A program made the translations under genes and the position numbers. This document shows, one piece after another, positions 54,134 through 63,659 of a stretch of DNA of 64,000 nt. Source of the stretch: Thalassobellus sp050294475 (GTDB lineage Bacteria; Bacteroidota; Bacteroidia; Flavobacteriales; Flavobacteriaceae); assembly GCA_050294475.1 (NCBI GenBank), contig JBNKOE010000024.1, positions 322,895-386,894 on the forward strand. Reading direction: 5' to 3'. How positions within the stretch are numbered: the first letter of the stretch is position 1; each line of letters starts with the position of its first letter. The notes beneath the pieces were generated by a model that was not told where the DNA came from, ran no database searches, and was given only the letters and a program-made list of their open reading frames with translations.

Positions 54134-55164
54134 TAATTCCTTTTGGAAGATTCTCTAACAATAACTTCGGTGCTTAGCATCCTTGTTTCTTTAACCTCAT
54201 CTTTTTCTTGAGACTTCAACGTTTTTAAAATAATTTCTGCTGAAGCTTGCCCCATTTTAAATCCGGGATTGGTAATAGACGATAAATGAGGTTCTATAAT
54301 TTTCGAAATTGGATCATCATTAAACCCAATTACGGCTAAATCTTCTGGTACATTAACACCTCTTTTCTTTGCACATTGTATAGCACTTACTCCTAAAATA
54401 TCACCAGGGGCAAATATCCCATCTGGTGGATTTTTTAAATCAAGAAGTATATTGGTAGCTCTGGCTGCTTCTTCTAACGTTATACCATTAAGTTTAATGA
54501 TAAGTTCATCTTCAATAGGAAGATTAAACTCTTTTAAAGCAGCTAAATACCCTTTTTTTCTCTCATTATAAATACTGAATTCCGAACCTGCTGCAAGATG
54601 AGCTATACGTTTACAGCCTTGAGAAATAAGATGTTTTGTTGCTTTATAACCAGCATCAAAATTATCAATAACAACTTTATAAGTATTGAATGCTTCTTTT
54701 GGAACCCTATCAACAAAAACCAAAGGTGTATTACTGTCTATAAATAATTGAAAATGTGAAGCATTTGGAGTTTCCATGGCTAACGAACAAATAACACCAC
54801 TAACACGATTATTATATAAAGACTTAACTAAATTCATCTCCCCTTTATATGAATCATGCGATTGTACAATAATAACATTATACCCTAATTTCTTTGCCGT
54901 AATTTCTACACCACTAATCAATGACGAAAGAAAAGGTTGCTCAATTGTAGGTAATAAAACACCAATAGTTTTTGTTTTTTTGTTTCGTAAACTAGCTGCT
55001 AAGTTATTAGGACGGTAACCCATTTCTTCAGCAGTTTTTTTAACCTTTTCAATAGTTTTTTCACTAATACTTGAATGGTCCTTTAATGCTCTTGAAATTG
55101 TAGAAGTAGCTAAATTTAGTTCTCTTGCAATGTCATATATAGTAACTTCTGTATGCTCTTTCAT
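54133..55164 (-). CDS. LacI-family transcriptional regulator of the xylan locus
   Basis: The 343-residue protein has a LacI-type helix-turn-helix and hinge (about residues 6-62, VTIYDIARELNLATSTISRA with hinge RPNNLAASLRN) and a periplasmic-binding-protein-like sensor domain (about 65-335). It is the only sugar-type regulator in the window; no hybrid two-component or SusR-like gene is present. The repeated near-palindromic element with core CAATCGGTTG occurs upstream of the locus units and 171 bases before this gene itself, suggesting autoregulation. The inducer is probably a xylo- or arabino-oligosaccharide or monosaccharide inside the cytoplasm, consistent with the GPH symporter and cytoplasmic GH43. 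Confidence 0.92.
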   Translation of the reverse strand: MKEHTEVTIYDIARELNLATSTISRALKDHSSISEKTIEKVKKTAEEMGYRPNNLAASLRNKKTKTIGVLLPTIEQPFLSSLISGVEITAKKLGYNVIIVQSHDSYKGEMNLVKSLYNNRVSGVICSLAMETPNASHFQLFIDSNTPLVFVDRVPKEAFNTYKVVIDNFDAGYKATKHLISQGCKRIAHLAAGSEFSIYNERKKGYLAALKEFNLPIEDELIIKLNGITLEEAARATNILLDLKNPPDGIFAPGDILGVSAIQCAKKRGVNVPEDLAVIGFNDDPISKIIEPHLSSITNPGFKMGQASAEIILKTLKSQEKDEVKETRMLSTEVIVRESSKRN

Positions 55165-55334
55165 TTATACTCTAAAAATTAATCAAATATACATCTTTTA
55201 AAGAAAAGATATTTTATATTAAAATTCCAATTGGACATATAATATATACGTATTTTTTCCATTAGTTTTTCAAAACCTTATCAATCCTATGTTTATTAAC
55301 TTTATCTTTTTAATATAAAAACTTTCAACAATAA

Positions 55335-55346
55335 GCAATCGGTTGT
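55335..55346. promoter_or_regulatory. LacI-type operator 8 (lacI autoregulation)
   Basis: GCAATCGGTTGT lies upstream of lacI. On the reverse strand its TTG (55338-55336) is 18 bases before TATATTAA, a weak -7 box. The position is consistent with the regulator controlling its own expression. Confidence 0.75.
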
Positions 55347-55599
55347 GAACCATGAATATAGTACTTTTTTCTGATTTAATTACAAAAGAAATGATAACTC
55401 ATTCAAACTTGTTTCAAAATAGGAAGAAGACAACAATAAACTTACAATTTAAAGCTTTTACTAAGCTTACTTTATGTTATAACAAACACTCTACAAACGA
55501 CAAGTTTATTGGCATTTCAAAATGAAGATTTTTATTATAAAACCTATACATAACACACTATAAGCAAAACAATTACCTACTTTCTGTTTTTTATACACC

Positions 55600-55607
55600 T
55601 AAATTTG
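55600..55607 (+). promoter_or_regulatory. Possible cas1-cas2 -7 box
   Basis: TAAATTTG fits TAnnTTTG, 72 bases before the cas1 start. A matching -33 TTG was not seen. Confidence 0.4.
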
Positions 55608-55679
55608 TATATTTATTACTTCCTTACATTGAATTATTAATTAGCAAAACATCTAATAATTGTTAATGCTTTATAATTC

Positions 55680-56564
55680 ATGATTAAAAAAACCTTACTA
55701 TTCTCAAACAAATGCTCTATTACTACTTCTAATGAGCAATTAGTTATAAAATCAGAAAATAGAAATAAAACAATACCAATTGAAGACATTGGATATATTG
55801 TAATAGACCATCACGAATCATATATAAGCATTCCTGCTCTAAATAAATTAATTAAGAACAATTGCGCTTGCATTATTTGTAATGATAAACACCTTCCTAA
55901 TGGTATGCTATTAAATTTAAACAGTCATCACGTTCAGCAAGAAATATTTAAACAGCAAATAAATGCAAGCATACCTTTAAAAAAACAATTATGGCAACAA
56001 ACAATTGTTGAAAAAATTAATAATCAAGGATTGCTGCTAGAAAAAATAACAGGAACAAACAATAAGTTTGAATATTTAGCAAGTAAGGTTTTAAGTGGAG
56101 ATACTTCAAATATGGAAGCAGTAGCAGCAAATTTTTATTGGAAGTCTTTTTTTGAAATTGATTTTAAAAGAGAACGCTTTGGTAATTATCCTAATAATTT
56201 TTTAAACTATGGCTATGCCATTTTAAGAGCTGCCACAGCGAGAGCTCTTTCTGGAAGTGGATTATTAAACACCTTAGGCATTCACCATAAAAGTAAATAT
56301 AATGCCTTTGCTTTAGCAGATGATATCATGGAACCCTTTAGACCTATTGTAGATGAAATTACACATCATATTATACTACAATATGACGAGCAAGAACTTA
56401 CAACAGAAATAAAGTCAGAGATTCTATCTATATTAACTAGAACGGTTTATTTTAAAAATGAGAAAAGTCCTTTAATGGTTGCTTTACAAAAAACAGCAAG
56501 TTCTTTACAGCAATGTTACTCTGGCAAAAGAAAAAAAATTAAGTATCCAAAACTATGGAACTAA
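55680..56564 (+). CDS. cas1: CRISPR-associated endonuclease Cas1 (type II)
   Basis: The 294-residue protein is a full Cas1 of type II. It starts MIKKTLLFSNKCSITTSNEQ, and the catalytic region includes Glu146 in SNMEAVAANFYW, His202/His203 in LGIHHKSKYNAFALADDIMEPFRP, and the acidic Asp215/Glu218 after it. Cas1 and Cas2 form the integrase that adds new spacers. It overlaps cas2 by 10 bases. No csn2 or cas4 gene follows, which points to subtype II-C. It is encoded convergently with cas9, with the array in between. Confidence 0.96.
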   Translation: MIKKTLLFSNKCSITTSNEQLVIKSENRNKTIPIEDIGYIVIDHHESYISIPALNKLIKNNCACIICNDKHLPNGMLLNLNSHHVQQEIFKQQINASIPLKKQLWQQTIVEKINNQGLLLEKITGTNNKFEYLASKVLSGDTSNMEAVAANFYWKSFFEIDFKRERFGNYPNNFLNYGYAILRAATARALSGSGLLNTLGIHHKSKYNAFALADDIMEPFRPIVDEITHHIILQYDEQELTTEIKSEILSILTRTVYFKNEKSPLMVALQKTASSLQQCYSGKRKKIKYPKLWN

Positions 56565-56884
56565 ACGGATATAGAATTATGTGGTTATTTGTATTTTTTG
56601 ATTTACCAACCGAAACCCCTAAAGACAGGAAAAATGCTGCTGGCTTTAGAAAAAATATTATAAAAGATGGTTTTACAATGATGCAATACTCTGTTTATAT
56701 GCGGCATTGTGCAAGTAGTGAAAGTGCTGATGCCCATGAAAAACGAATTAAAAAACTATTACCTCCACTAGGCAAAGTAAGTATTTTAAGAATTACCGAT
56801 AAACAATTTGGTAATATTATGAATTTTTGGGGACGAGCAGAACAACCAAAAGAGCCACAACCGACACAATTAGAGTTGTTTTAA
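56555..56884 (+). CDS. cas2: CRISPR-associated protein Cas2 (type II)
   Basis: The 109-residue protein shows the Cas2 ferredoxin-like fold: YRIMWLFVFFDLPTETPKDR with Asp16 (the metal-binding position), then FRKNIIKDGFTMMQYSVYMRHC and SILRITDKQFGNIMNFWGR. It forms the structural core of the Cas1-Cas2 integrase. The start overlaps the cas1 end by 10 bases (ATGGAACTAA), so the two are translationally coupled. A hairpin terminator lies just downstream. Confidence 0.95.
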   Translation: MELNGYRIMWLFVFFDLPTETPKDRKNAAGFRKNIIKDGFTMMQYSVYMRHCASSESADAHEKRIKKLLPPLGKVSILRITDKQFGNIMNFWGRAEQPKEPQPTQLELF

Positions 56885-56887
56885 ATT

Positions 56888-56937
56888 AAAAAATGCCTCA
56901 ATATTGCCTTATCACTGCAAAAAAGAAGCATTTTTTT
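56888..56937. terminator. Bidirectional terminator between cas2 and array
   Basis: AAAAAATGC (56888-56896) pairs with GCATTTTTT (56928-56936), and inside them TTGC (56904-56907) pairs with GCAA (56916-56919). T-runs flank it on both strands. It can stop cas1-cas2 transcription and also pre-crRNA coming from the array on the reverse strand. Confidence 0.7.
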
Positions 56938-56988
56938 AAACGATATTACACTTTAATCATATGAATATCAGAAGGTAACAAGCCAACT

Positions 56989-58925
56989 AATATCGTGTTT
57001 TCTAATCTTTAATCAAACCACAACGTCAACACGTCTAATATGTCAGTAATTCCCAATATCGTGTTTTCTAATCTTTAATCAAACCACAACATTCAATCCT
57101 TTCTTATTATTGTATTCGTAAATATCGTGTTTTCTAATCTTTAATCAAACCACAACTTAACTTACTTTAAAAAGTATTTTGAAATTAATATCGTGTTTTC
57201 TAATCTTTAATCAAACCACAACTATCCCCTCGCTTCCAAGTTCCCACCGCTGAATATCGTGTTTTCTAATCTTTAATCAAACCACAACAAAGACCAACTT
57301 ATATCTAATGGCAGATAAAATATCGTGTTTTCTAATCTTTAATCAAACCACAACCTTACGCAAAGGGTGGTCTTCTTCAGGGCGAATATCGTGTTTTCTA
57401 ATCTTTAATCAAACCACAACATTTAAACGAAGTAAATGTCACAAATAAATAATATCGTGTTTTCTAATCTTTAATCAAACCACAACTAATGCTGATCAAA
57501 CAACAACATTTCGTTAAATATCGTGTTTTCTAATCTTTAATCAAACCACAACTGTGCATCCAGAAGTAGGTTTGCATATTATAATATCGTGTTTTCTAAT
57601 CTTTAATCAAACCACAACCCACCGACTAACCCCATTGCAGAAGCTAAAAATATCGTGTTTTCTAATCTTTAATCAAACCACAACACAAACAAGGTGAATC
57701 ACTTGGAATACCTAAATATCGTGTTTTCTAATCTTTAATCAAACCACAACTTAAAGCCTTGAGTGTTCAAAACCGTCTTCAATATCGTGTTTTCTAATCT
57801 TTAATCAAACCACAACAATATTCGGTTTCTTATTTTCTTTAAGCCAAAATATCGTGTTTTCTAATCTTTAATCAAACCACAACCTATAATTAGCAAGGGG
57901 AAAATCCTGCGGAAATATCGTGTTTTCTAATCTTTAATCAAACCACAACCCCACAAAAAGGAGATTATAAGAACAACTGAATATCGTGTTTTCTAATCTT
58001 TAATCAAACCACAACAAACCGAGCCAATGGTACACAAGAGAACAGAATATCGTGTTTTCTAATCTTTAATCAAACCACAACCTTGTCTTTTATGTCTTGC
58101 ATACCCCCGCTAATATCGTGTTTTCTAATCTTTAATCAAACCACAACCTGCAAAGCTTTATCGTGAAAGATTAAACAAATATCGTGTTTTCTAATCTTTA
58201 ATCAAACCACAACTAATCTAGTGTAATCTTTGCATGATTCATCAATATCGTGTTTTCTAATCTTTAATCAAACCACAACCATCCACATACATCTTTGCAA
58301 CTCTCTGTGAATATCGTGTTTTCTAATCTTTAATCAAACCACAACTGACACATCGCTATCCAATCAGCTGTTTTAAATATCGTGTTTTCTAATCTTTAAT
58401 CAAACCACAACCAGCATTGATCTATAAATGCTTGATTCCAGAATATCGTGTTTTCTAATCTTTAATCAAACCACAACTATGACGAAGCCTAAAATAACAC
58501 CATTAAAAATATCGTGTTTTCTAATCTTTAATCAAACCACAACATATTAGTTTTCTTCATGGCGATGACAACCAATATCGTGTTTTCTAATCTTTAATCA
58601 AACCACAACCGCGCGTGGTGTCTTTTGTTTTCGTGACATAATATCGTGTTTTCTAATCTTTAATCAAACCACAACAACTAAACACAACGTCGAATAAAAT
58701 TCATTAATATCGTGTTTTCTAATCTTTAATCAAACCACAACTAAGACGTCGAAGTAGGCGCTAATGAATGAAATATCGTGTTTTCTAATCTTTAATCAAA
58801 CCACAACTATTCCACCGTTTCTCCAGAAACAAGATTAAATATCGTGTTTTCTAATCTTTAATCAAACCACAACATAAATAACAATAACACAACTACTTCT
58901 TTAATATCGTGTTTTCTAATCTTTA
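56989..58925 (-). CRISPR. Type II-C CRISPR array, 29 full repeats plus one truncated
   Basis: The 36-base repeat starts AATATCGTGTTTTCTAATC and ends AATCAAACCACAAC on the + strand. I count 29 complete identical copies (first 56989-57024, last 58838-58873) and a final 23-base copy at 58903-58925 that lacks the ATCAAACCACAAC end. There are 29 spacers: 27 of 30 bases, one of 31 (57817-57847) and one of 29 (58874-58902). The tracrRNA anti-repeat has the + strand sequence, so the crRNA must be read from the - strand (GTTGTGGTTTGATTAAAG...). All spacers differ from each other by eye. Near-perfect repeat conservation suggests an active or recently active array. Confidence 0.98.
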
Positions 58926-58960
58926 TGTCAATGAACTTTTGCATTGTCAGAAATGACAAA

Positions 58961-61900
58961 TTATACTCTTTTAATTTTTCCTGTTGAAGAAATATTAAAA
59001 TCAAATCCTTCAACTAAAGCGTTAAAATTATTTACTTTAAATTTAATGTATGGAAACTCTTTAAAATTATCAATTACATTGCCTCCTTTAGGAGTTGTTA
59101 AACCACTCTGTTTTATTTTTACTTCTTTTATTTTCCCTTTTGAGTCAAATACGCCATTCTCTTTATAATATTTATTCAATAAAGTATTCAGGTTCTTAAA
59201 AAAATCTGTTCTTTTAATTGTTTGGTTTTTGAAATCAAAAAATATTTGATTCCACAAACCTAAAGCATCTAAATCATCTTTAACTTCATAGAGCTTTTGC
59301 TCATTAATAATTTCATTCATGTAAGAAATATTTTCAGTTGATTTTCTTGCATTAAGATTGTATACCAACTTAATTCCATCATCATCTAAACCTGTAATTT
59401 TATATAGTCTATTTATTAAAGAATTAGTATTTGAAAAATCTAGCTCATCTATTTGATTTTTATACAAAATCACACTTAATCCCTTTTTCAATATGAGCGG
59501 TTTATTATTAGATTTTAATATATTATATCCTAACTCCAAATGCTTTTCAGGAATTAATGAAAGATTCCCATTTTTTCTTTCTTTCTTGTTCTTCAATTTA
59601 TAGAAATTTCCAGCATCTAAAAAATTGATTAACTCATAAGCCCTAGCAACTTTTCCTTTTTTATCTAATCCTTCATAAACAACCATACAGTAATTTTCTT
59701 CATTTGTAACATGATAGTGCTGTTTATAAACTTTGGTTGATAGAAACTGTTTTGCATGTTTTTTAAATCCAGCAATAGGATTTTTAACTTTTACATAAAT
59801 TCTAACTTTTTTGAGTGGGATTTGCTTATTCTTATTTTGCCAAATTCCAATTTCTTCATCTATTTTAGCTCCATTTGCATTAAACACTATAACTTTATCT
59901 TTCTCCGCTTTTTCTACAATTTCTCTTATTGACTTATCAACAATAAATGACACATCTGTTTTCTTAAGTTTTGAAAGTTCTTTTCTAACCACATAGTTCG
60001 GAATTATTTCATCATTATCATCTCTAATTATTTTTCCATTAATATCATTAGCAATTGCCCCATAAAATGTGTCATTATGCAAAGAACCTCTAACTGTATC
60101 ACCTTGTTTATATTTTATTCCTCCTTTTTTATTTCTTTGAATAATTCCTCGTTTACGAATTTTCTTTTTGCTTTGAACAGATAAATTATCTGGTGTATGA
60201 TGACTTATTAAAATATTAGTATCAAAATCATCCACGTCTTTATGAAACCCTTCCCATGGAATTCTATGTGAAAATGATGGTTTTGGTTTCCCATAATACT
60301 CAAACTGTTCTAAGTCATGATAATAATTTGCCAAAGCGTCATTAATATCCCTTGTACAACAAGCTACTACAACGGCATCTTTGGCATGATGGGCATGATT
60401 CTCTCTCGATTTTTCATTCAACCCCCACATTTGCCTTAAATTGGATGTTGTTTTTCCTTTTATTGGATACACTTTATTAAATACCGTTTTTAAGAAAAGA
60501 TTTCCGTACTTACTAATAATTCCAATATCTACCGATTGACTATTTTTAAATCCTTCTGGAACTTCTTCCATATTGAAGGATTTATATTTTTTATATAAAT
60601 ATGAATGTTCAAATCGCAATTTGGTTCTTTTAATAATATATTCGTCTCTTTTTTCTTTAGTAGAAGCAGCTTTAACCTTTTTGGATAAATCTTTTATTTG
60701 TCGTTCTAAATCTTTATATTTTTCATCCCAATGATTAATTCTTGATAAAATTTCATCATGATTTGGGCATTCAAATGGGATTTTATCTTTTTTAACTTGT
60801 CTGTTATAAGTTGCACAACACAGTGTTTTATTAAGCTGAGAATTATCTAAACTCCTACTTCGAGGTATAGTGTGTTCAATATCAAATTTGGGGTTATTCC
60901 CAATAAAATCAGACAAACAAATTGTTTTTCCTGTATAAAGACAAACTTTATTTTGTTCTTCCCAAAGTTGATATTTTAGAATATCCGTTTCAGTTGGTTC
61001 ATAGTCATTGTAATTTGCATCGTCACAGCCTTCTGTTTTAATATCTCCTCTAAAAATCGATTTTATTTTCTCAACATATTTATTCCTTCTGGTTTTTAAA
61101 TCTTCATTCCATTGTCTTATTGCAACTCGCTCGTTGGCAGAATTCAACTCTCTTGGCATTTCAATATGAACAAGAGTATCTTCATCAATCATACCATCCT
61201 TTATCAATTGATTTATAACTTTTTTCAATTGATGTAATGAACGCATTGCCATTGGGTTTTTAATAGAGGATATTAATGGACTTCCTAAATACAGTTTACC
61301 ATCCTCATCACTTCTTTTTGCTTTTTTGTATACTTCAATGGCCGACGGATGATATAGCTTTTTTAAACTATCTTCTTTAACATCAAAATTGTCTCTTAAA
61401 AAAGTCTTTAACTTCTCATCAATAGTTTGCTTTTTAGCAAATTCTCCTCTGCCTGAATTGAGTTGCATTTGATTTGAAAAAAGATCAAAACATTCCGACA
61501 AAATTTCATTTTGATATTTTTCTGGAGTTTCATTCCATTTTTTTGTTCCAAAAAAGTCTTTTACTTGTTTTTCTAATCCATTTCTGTATGCTTCTGCAAC
61601 AAATTTATTATCAGAACTCCAAGTTCCATTTTCCTTTTTTATATTTTTAATCAATCCATTAACTATGTCAATATTATTACTATAAAGTTTATAATTTTCT
61701 ATGATTGAATTGATTTCGTTATTAATAACGATTCTGTTTTCTTCATCATTCCAAATTTCTGTTGGCAGAATATTTTTCATATTAGCCAAGAAAACTGCGT
61801 GTGAATAAATTAGATTTTGCCTCAAGTAAGGAAGAATATTTCTAATCGCTTTTAAACTTAAAGAACCATAATCCTGTTTGAGTTTTATTTTGGAAAATTT

Positions 61901-63463
61901 TGTCGCAACTTTTTCATCACAATTAAGATTATCAAGTGCAAATTGTTTTAGAAGTTCTTCATTATCAAAACGGAATAACACATGCCAAATATCATCAACA
62001 ATATCTTCTATTGACTTTTGAACCTTAACCTTATTTTCTGTTTTAGTGTTTTTTACAAAATTTGAAAACAAATACTCCTTCCATTCCAAACCAAAAACAT
62101 CTATTAAACTTGCTGTTGTATGACAACCAGTAACATTACTTCCTAAATTATAATTAAATAAAACATTATATTCTGAAACATTTTTATCTCTATAATATCC
62201 ATATTTTAAGTTTTTGGGCGTGAGTTTTTTTGCAATTTCAGAGAAATCAAAATTGATTTTTTTTCTAAAAAACAATGGTTGAACCAGTTCTCTTTCAGCT
62301 ACATTTAACAATCTTAGTTTTTCATCAGTAGGTAATTTAATTTTCACATTATTCAAATAACTCAACATTCTGAATTCTTCAAAATCTGGGTGGGAAATTG
62401 GCACACATGCTTTTCTATTTTCTAAAGGACATTTAGCAACTAACCCTTTTTGGGATTTTAAGGGTCTTTGAAAGAAGATTGCTTTTTCAATTTTTTCTCT
62501 TACATCCGTTGAAATATTTTGTTTATCGCAGATACAATTAAACTCTTTTAAATAGTGGTCAATTCTATGGGTATATTCACCTCTTATTTTTTCGCCTTTT
62601 TGATATAATGTATAAAAATATTCACCTAGAGTGGAACAATTTGCCTCTTGAATTTTTTCAGACAAATCGTTTATAGCTCTTTTAACAGGTCCGAGAAACT
62701 CTTTTTTATTTAATCTTTCGAGTAATTTTTCCTTTAAATCATTATAAACTAATGTTGTATTATCTTTGATAATTGCGTTGAAAGCTCTTGAAAGGGTAAA
62801 TAATGGTTTATTACTTGTATCTTCTTTATCATAACTTAATAAAAAATCTGAAAATAACTCTAAAAATTCTGCCGTTGAAGTTGCATCATTAATTACATCC
62901 GTAATTTCTTCTTTTTTCTCTTCAATAATTGAATTGTCTGAACTATCTAATCGATTACTCAAAAAGCCACGTCTTTGTGCCATATGATAAAAAGCTCTTC
63001 CTAAAATATATCTGTCTTCTTTTTTGTTTAGATTAAGCTTTTCTTTGGCAGATTTAAATCGATAAGAATAAGGGTTCTCATCTTGCTTTTTTCTATCTTC
63101 TTCATCATTTTGGTTATCAGTACTTAACCAAATTCTAAATTCATCATTTTGAGGGTAAATCTTTTTATATCGCCAATCATTAAGTTCTTCATCAGATAAC
63201 TTTGGACATAAATTATTATCCGATAGGACTTTGAGCAATTCAATTTTTCTAATTTTCCTTCTATACTTTAATTTTCTCGCACTTCTATACTCAGCACGTT
63301 TTGCTGCTTTGGAACTTTCGCTATTCGTTTTTGCTTCTATATTAACTCCTTCAGAAAATATCCGAACTCCTTTATCAACAAGAGAGAAATCAGTTCCACT
63401 TTTATCTACTATCGCCCACCCAATTGAGTTAGTCCCCAAATCCAATCCTAAAATTTTTGCCAT
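58961..63463 (-). CDS. cas9: Cas9 endonuclease (type II-C, large Bacteroidota form)
   Basis: The 1500-residue protein is an intact Cas9. RuvC-I is at the start (ILGLDLGTNSIGWAIVD, Asp8); an Arg-rich bridge helix follows (about 52-80); RuvC-II is near Glu768 (LVHIEMPREL); HNH is at about 840-890 with Asp861, His864 (FDIEHTIPRS) and Asn887; RuvC-III is near His1026/Asp1029 (HAHHAKDAVV); the remaining 400 residues hold wedge and PAM-interacting regions. All key nuclease residues are present. It is guided by crRNA and tracrRNA to cut foreign DNA. The long length is usual for Bacteroidota II-C enzymes, longer than Neisseria Cas9 (about 1080). It is transcribed toward the array, with 35 bases between its stop and the truncated repeat. 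Confidence 0.97.
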   Translation of the reverse strand: MAKILGLDLGTNSIGWAIVDKSGTDFSLVDKGVRIFSEGVNIEAKTNSESSKAAKRAEYRSARKLKYRRKIRKIELLKVLSDNNLCPKLSDEELNDWRYKKIYPQNDEFRIWLSTDNQNDEEDRKKQDENPYSYRFKSAKEKLNLNKKEDRYILGRAFYHMAQRRGFLSNRLDSSDNSIIEEKKEEITDVINDATSTAEFLELFSDFLLSYDKEDTSNKPLFTLSRAFNAIIKDNTTLVYNDLKEKLLERLNKKEFLGPVKRAINDLSEKIQEANCSTLGEYFYTLYQKGEKIRGEYTHRIDHYLKEFNCICDKQNISTDVREKIEKAIFFQRPLKSQKGLVAKCPLENRKACVPISHPDFEEFRMLSYLNNVKIKLPTDEKLRLLNVAERELVQPLFFRKKINFDFSEIAKKLTPKNLKYGYYRDKNVSEYNVLFNYNLGSNVTGCHTTASLIDVFGLEWKEYLFSNFVKNTKTENKVKVQKSIEDIVDDIWHVLFRFDNEELLKQFALDNLNCDEKVATKFSKIKLKQDYGSLSLKAIRNILPYLRQNLIYSHAVFLANMKNILPTEIWNDEENRIVINNEINSIIENYKLYSNNIDIVNGLIKNIKKENGTWSSDNKFVAEAYRNGLEKQVKDFFGTKKWNETPEKYQNEILSECFDLFSNQMQLNSGRGEFAKKQTIDEKLKTFLRDNFDVKEDSLKKLYHPSAIEVYKKAKRSDEDGKLYLGSPLISSIKNPMAMRSLHQLKKVINQLIKDGMIDEDTLVHIEMPRELNSANERVAIRQWNEDLKTRRNKYVEKIKSIFRGDIKTEGCDDANYNDYEPTETDILKYQLWEEQNKVCLYTGKTICLSDFIGNNPKFDIEHTIPRSRSLDNSQLNKTLCCATYNRQVKKDKIPFECPNHDEILSRINHWDEKYKDLERQIKDLSKKVKAASTKEKRDEYIIKRTKLRFEHSYLYKKYKSFNMEEVPEGFKNSQSVDIGIISKYGNLFLKTVFNKVYPIKGKTTSNLRQMWGLNEKSRENHAHHAKDAVVVACCTRDINDALANYYHDLEQFEYYGKPKPSFSHRIPWEGFHKDVDDFDTNILISHHTPDNLSVQSKKKIRKRGIIQRNKKGGIKYKQGDTVRGSLHNDTFYGAIANDINGKIIRDDNDEIIPNYVVRKELSKLKKTDVSFIVDKSIREIVEKAEKDKVIVFNANGAKIDEEIGIWQNKNKQIPLKKVRIYVKVKNPIAGFKKHAKQFLSTKVYKQHYHVTNEENYCMVVYEGLDKKGKVARAYELINFLDAGNFYKLKNKKERKNGNLSLIPEKHLELGYNILKSNNKPLILKKGLSVILYKNQIDELDFSNTNSLINRLYKITGLDDDGIKLVYNLNARKSTENISYMNEIINEQKLYEVKDDLDALGLWNQIFFDFKNQTIKRTDFFKNLNTLLNKYYKENGVFDSKGKIKEVKIKQSGLTTPKGGNVIDNFKEFPYIKFKVNNFNALVEGFDFNISSTGKIKRV

Positions 63464-63553
63464 TTTATATTTTTTTTGATGAAAGCTTAAATATAAACAA
63501 AAGAAAAGTACTACATATAAGGAAAACCGTAAATCAATTAAAAAACTTTTATA

Positions 63554-63561
63554 TATATTTG
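63554..63561 (+). promoter_or_regulatory. -7 box of tracrRNA promoter
   Basis: TATATTTG is a full match to TAnnTTTG, placing the transcription start near 63566-63569, just before the anti-repeat. No clear -33 TTG is visible. Confidence 0.65.
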
Positions 63562-63566
63562 CTATA

Positions 63567-63659
63567 GATTAAAATTTCTAATCTTTAATCTTATCACAAT
63601 AAGGCTATATGCCGTAGATGAAAATCTTTAGTCCTGCGTATACCCGTGGGACTTTTTTT
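63567..63659 (+). ncRNA. tracrRNA
   Basis: The RNA starts just after the -7 box at 63554-63561. Its anti-repeat (63575-63600) shares the 16 bases TTTCTAATCTTTAATC with the + strand form of the repeat, then an interrupted match (CACAA) as expected for a bulged repeat:anti-repeat duplex. A small nexus hairpin follows (GGC-TATAT-GCC, 63603-63613). The 3' end is a terminator hairpin, AGTCCTGCG (63630-63638) with CGTGGGACT (63645-63653), two G-U pairs and loop TATACC, followed by seven T residues. It diverges from cas9, 104 bases upstream of the cas9 start. It would pair with crRNA and bind Cas9. Confidence 0.88.

Larger units (their letters stand above)
55165..55679. other. Intergenic region between lacI and cas1
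   Basis: This 515-base region marks the junction of xylan locus and CRISPR locus. It holds operator 8 (55335-55346), a possible lacI -7 box (TATATTAA on the reverse strand, 55310-55317), and a TAAATTTG (55600-55607) that may be the cas1 -7 box. A 57-codon frame at 55352-55525 has no recognisable features. Confidence 0.55.

Noticed and set aside
55352..55525. 57-codon open frame directly after operator 8
   Set aside because: No signal peptide, domain or codon pattern typical of a gene; no coupling to neighbours. Probably chance in A+T-rich intergenic DNA.
56944..56959. Possible degenerate CRISPR repeat piece (CTTTAATCA) before the first repeat
   Set aside because: Only nine bases match and the flanks do not align with the repeat; too short to separate from chance.
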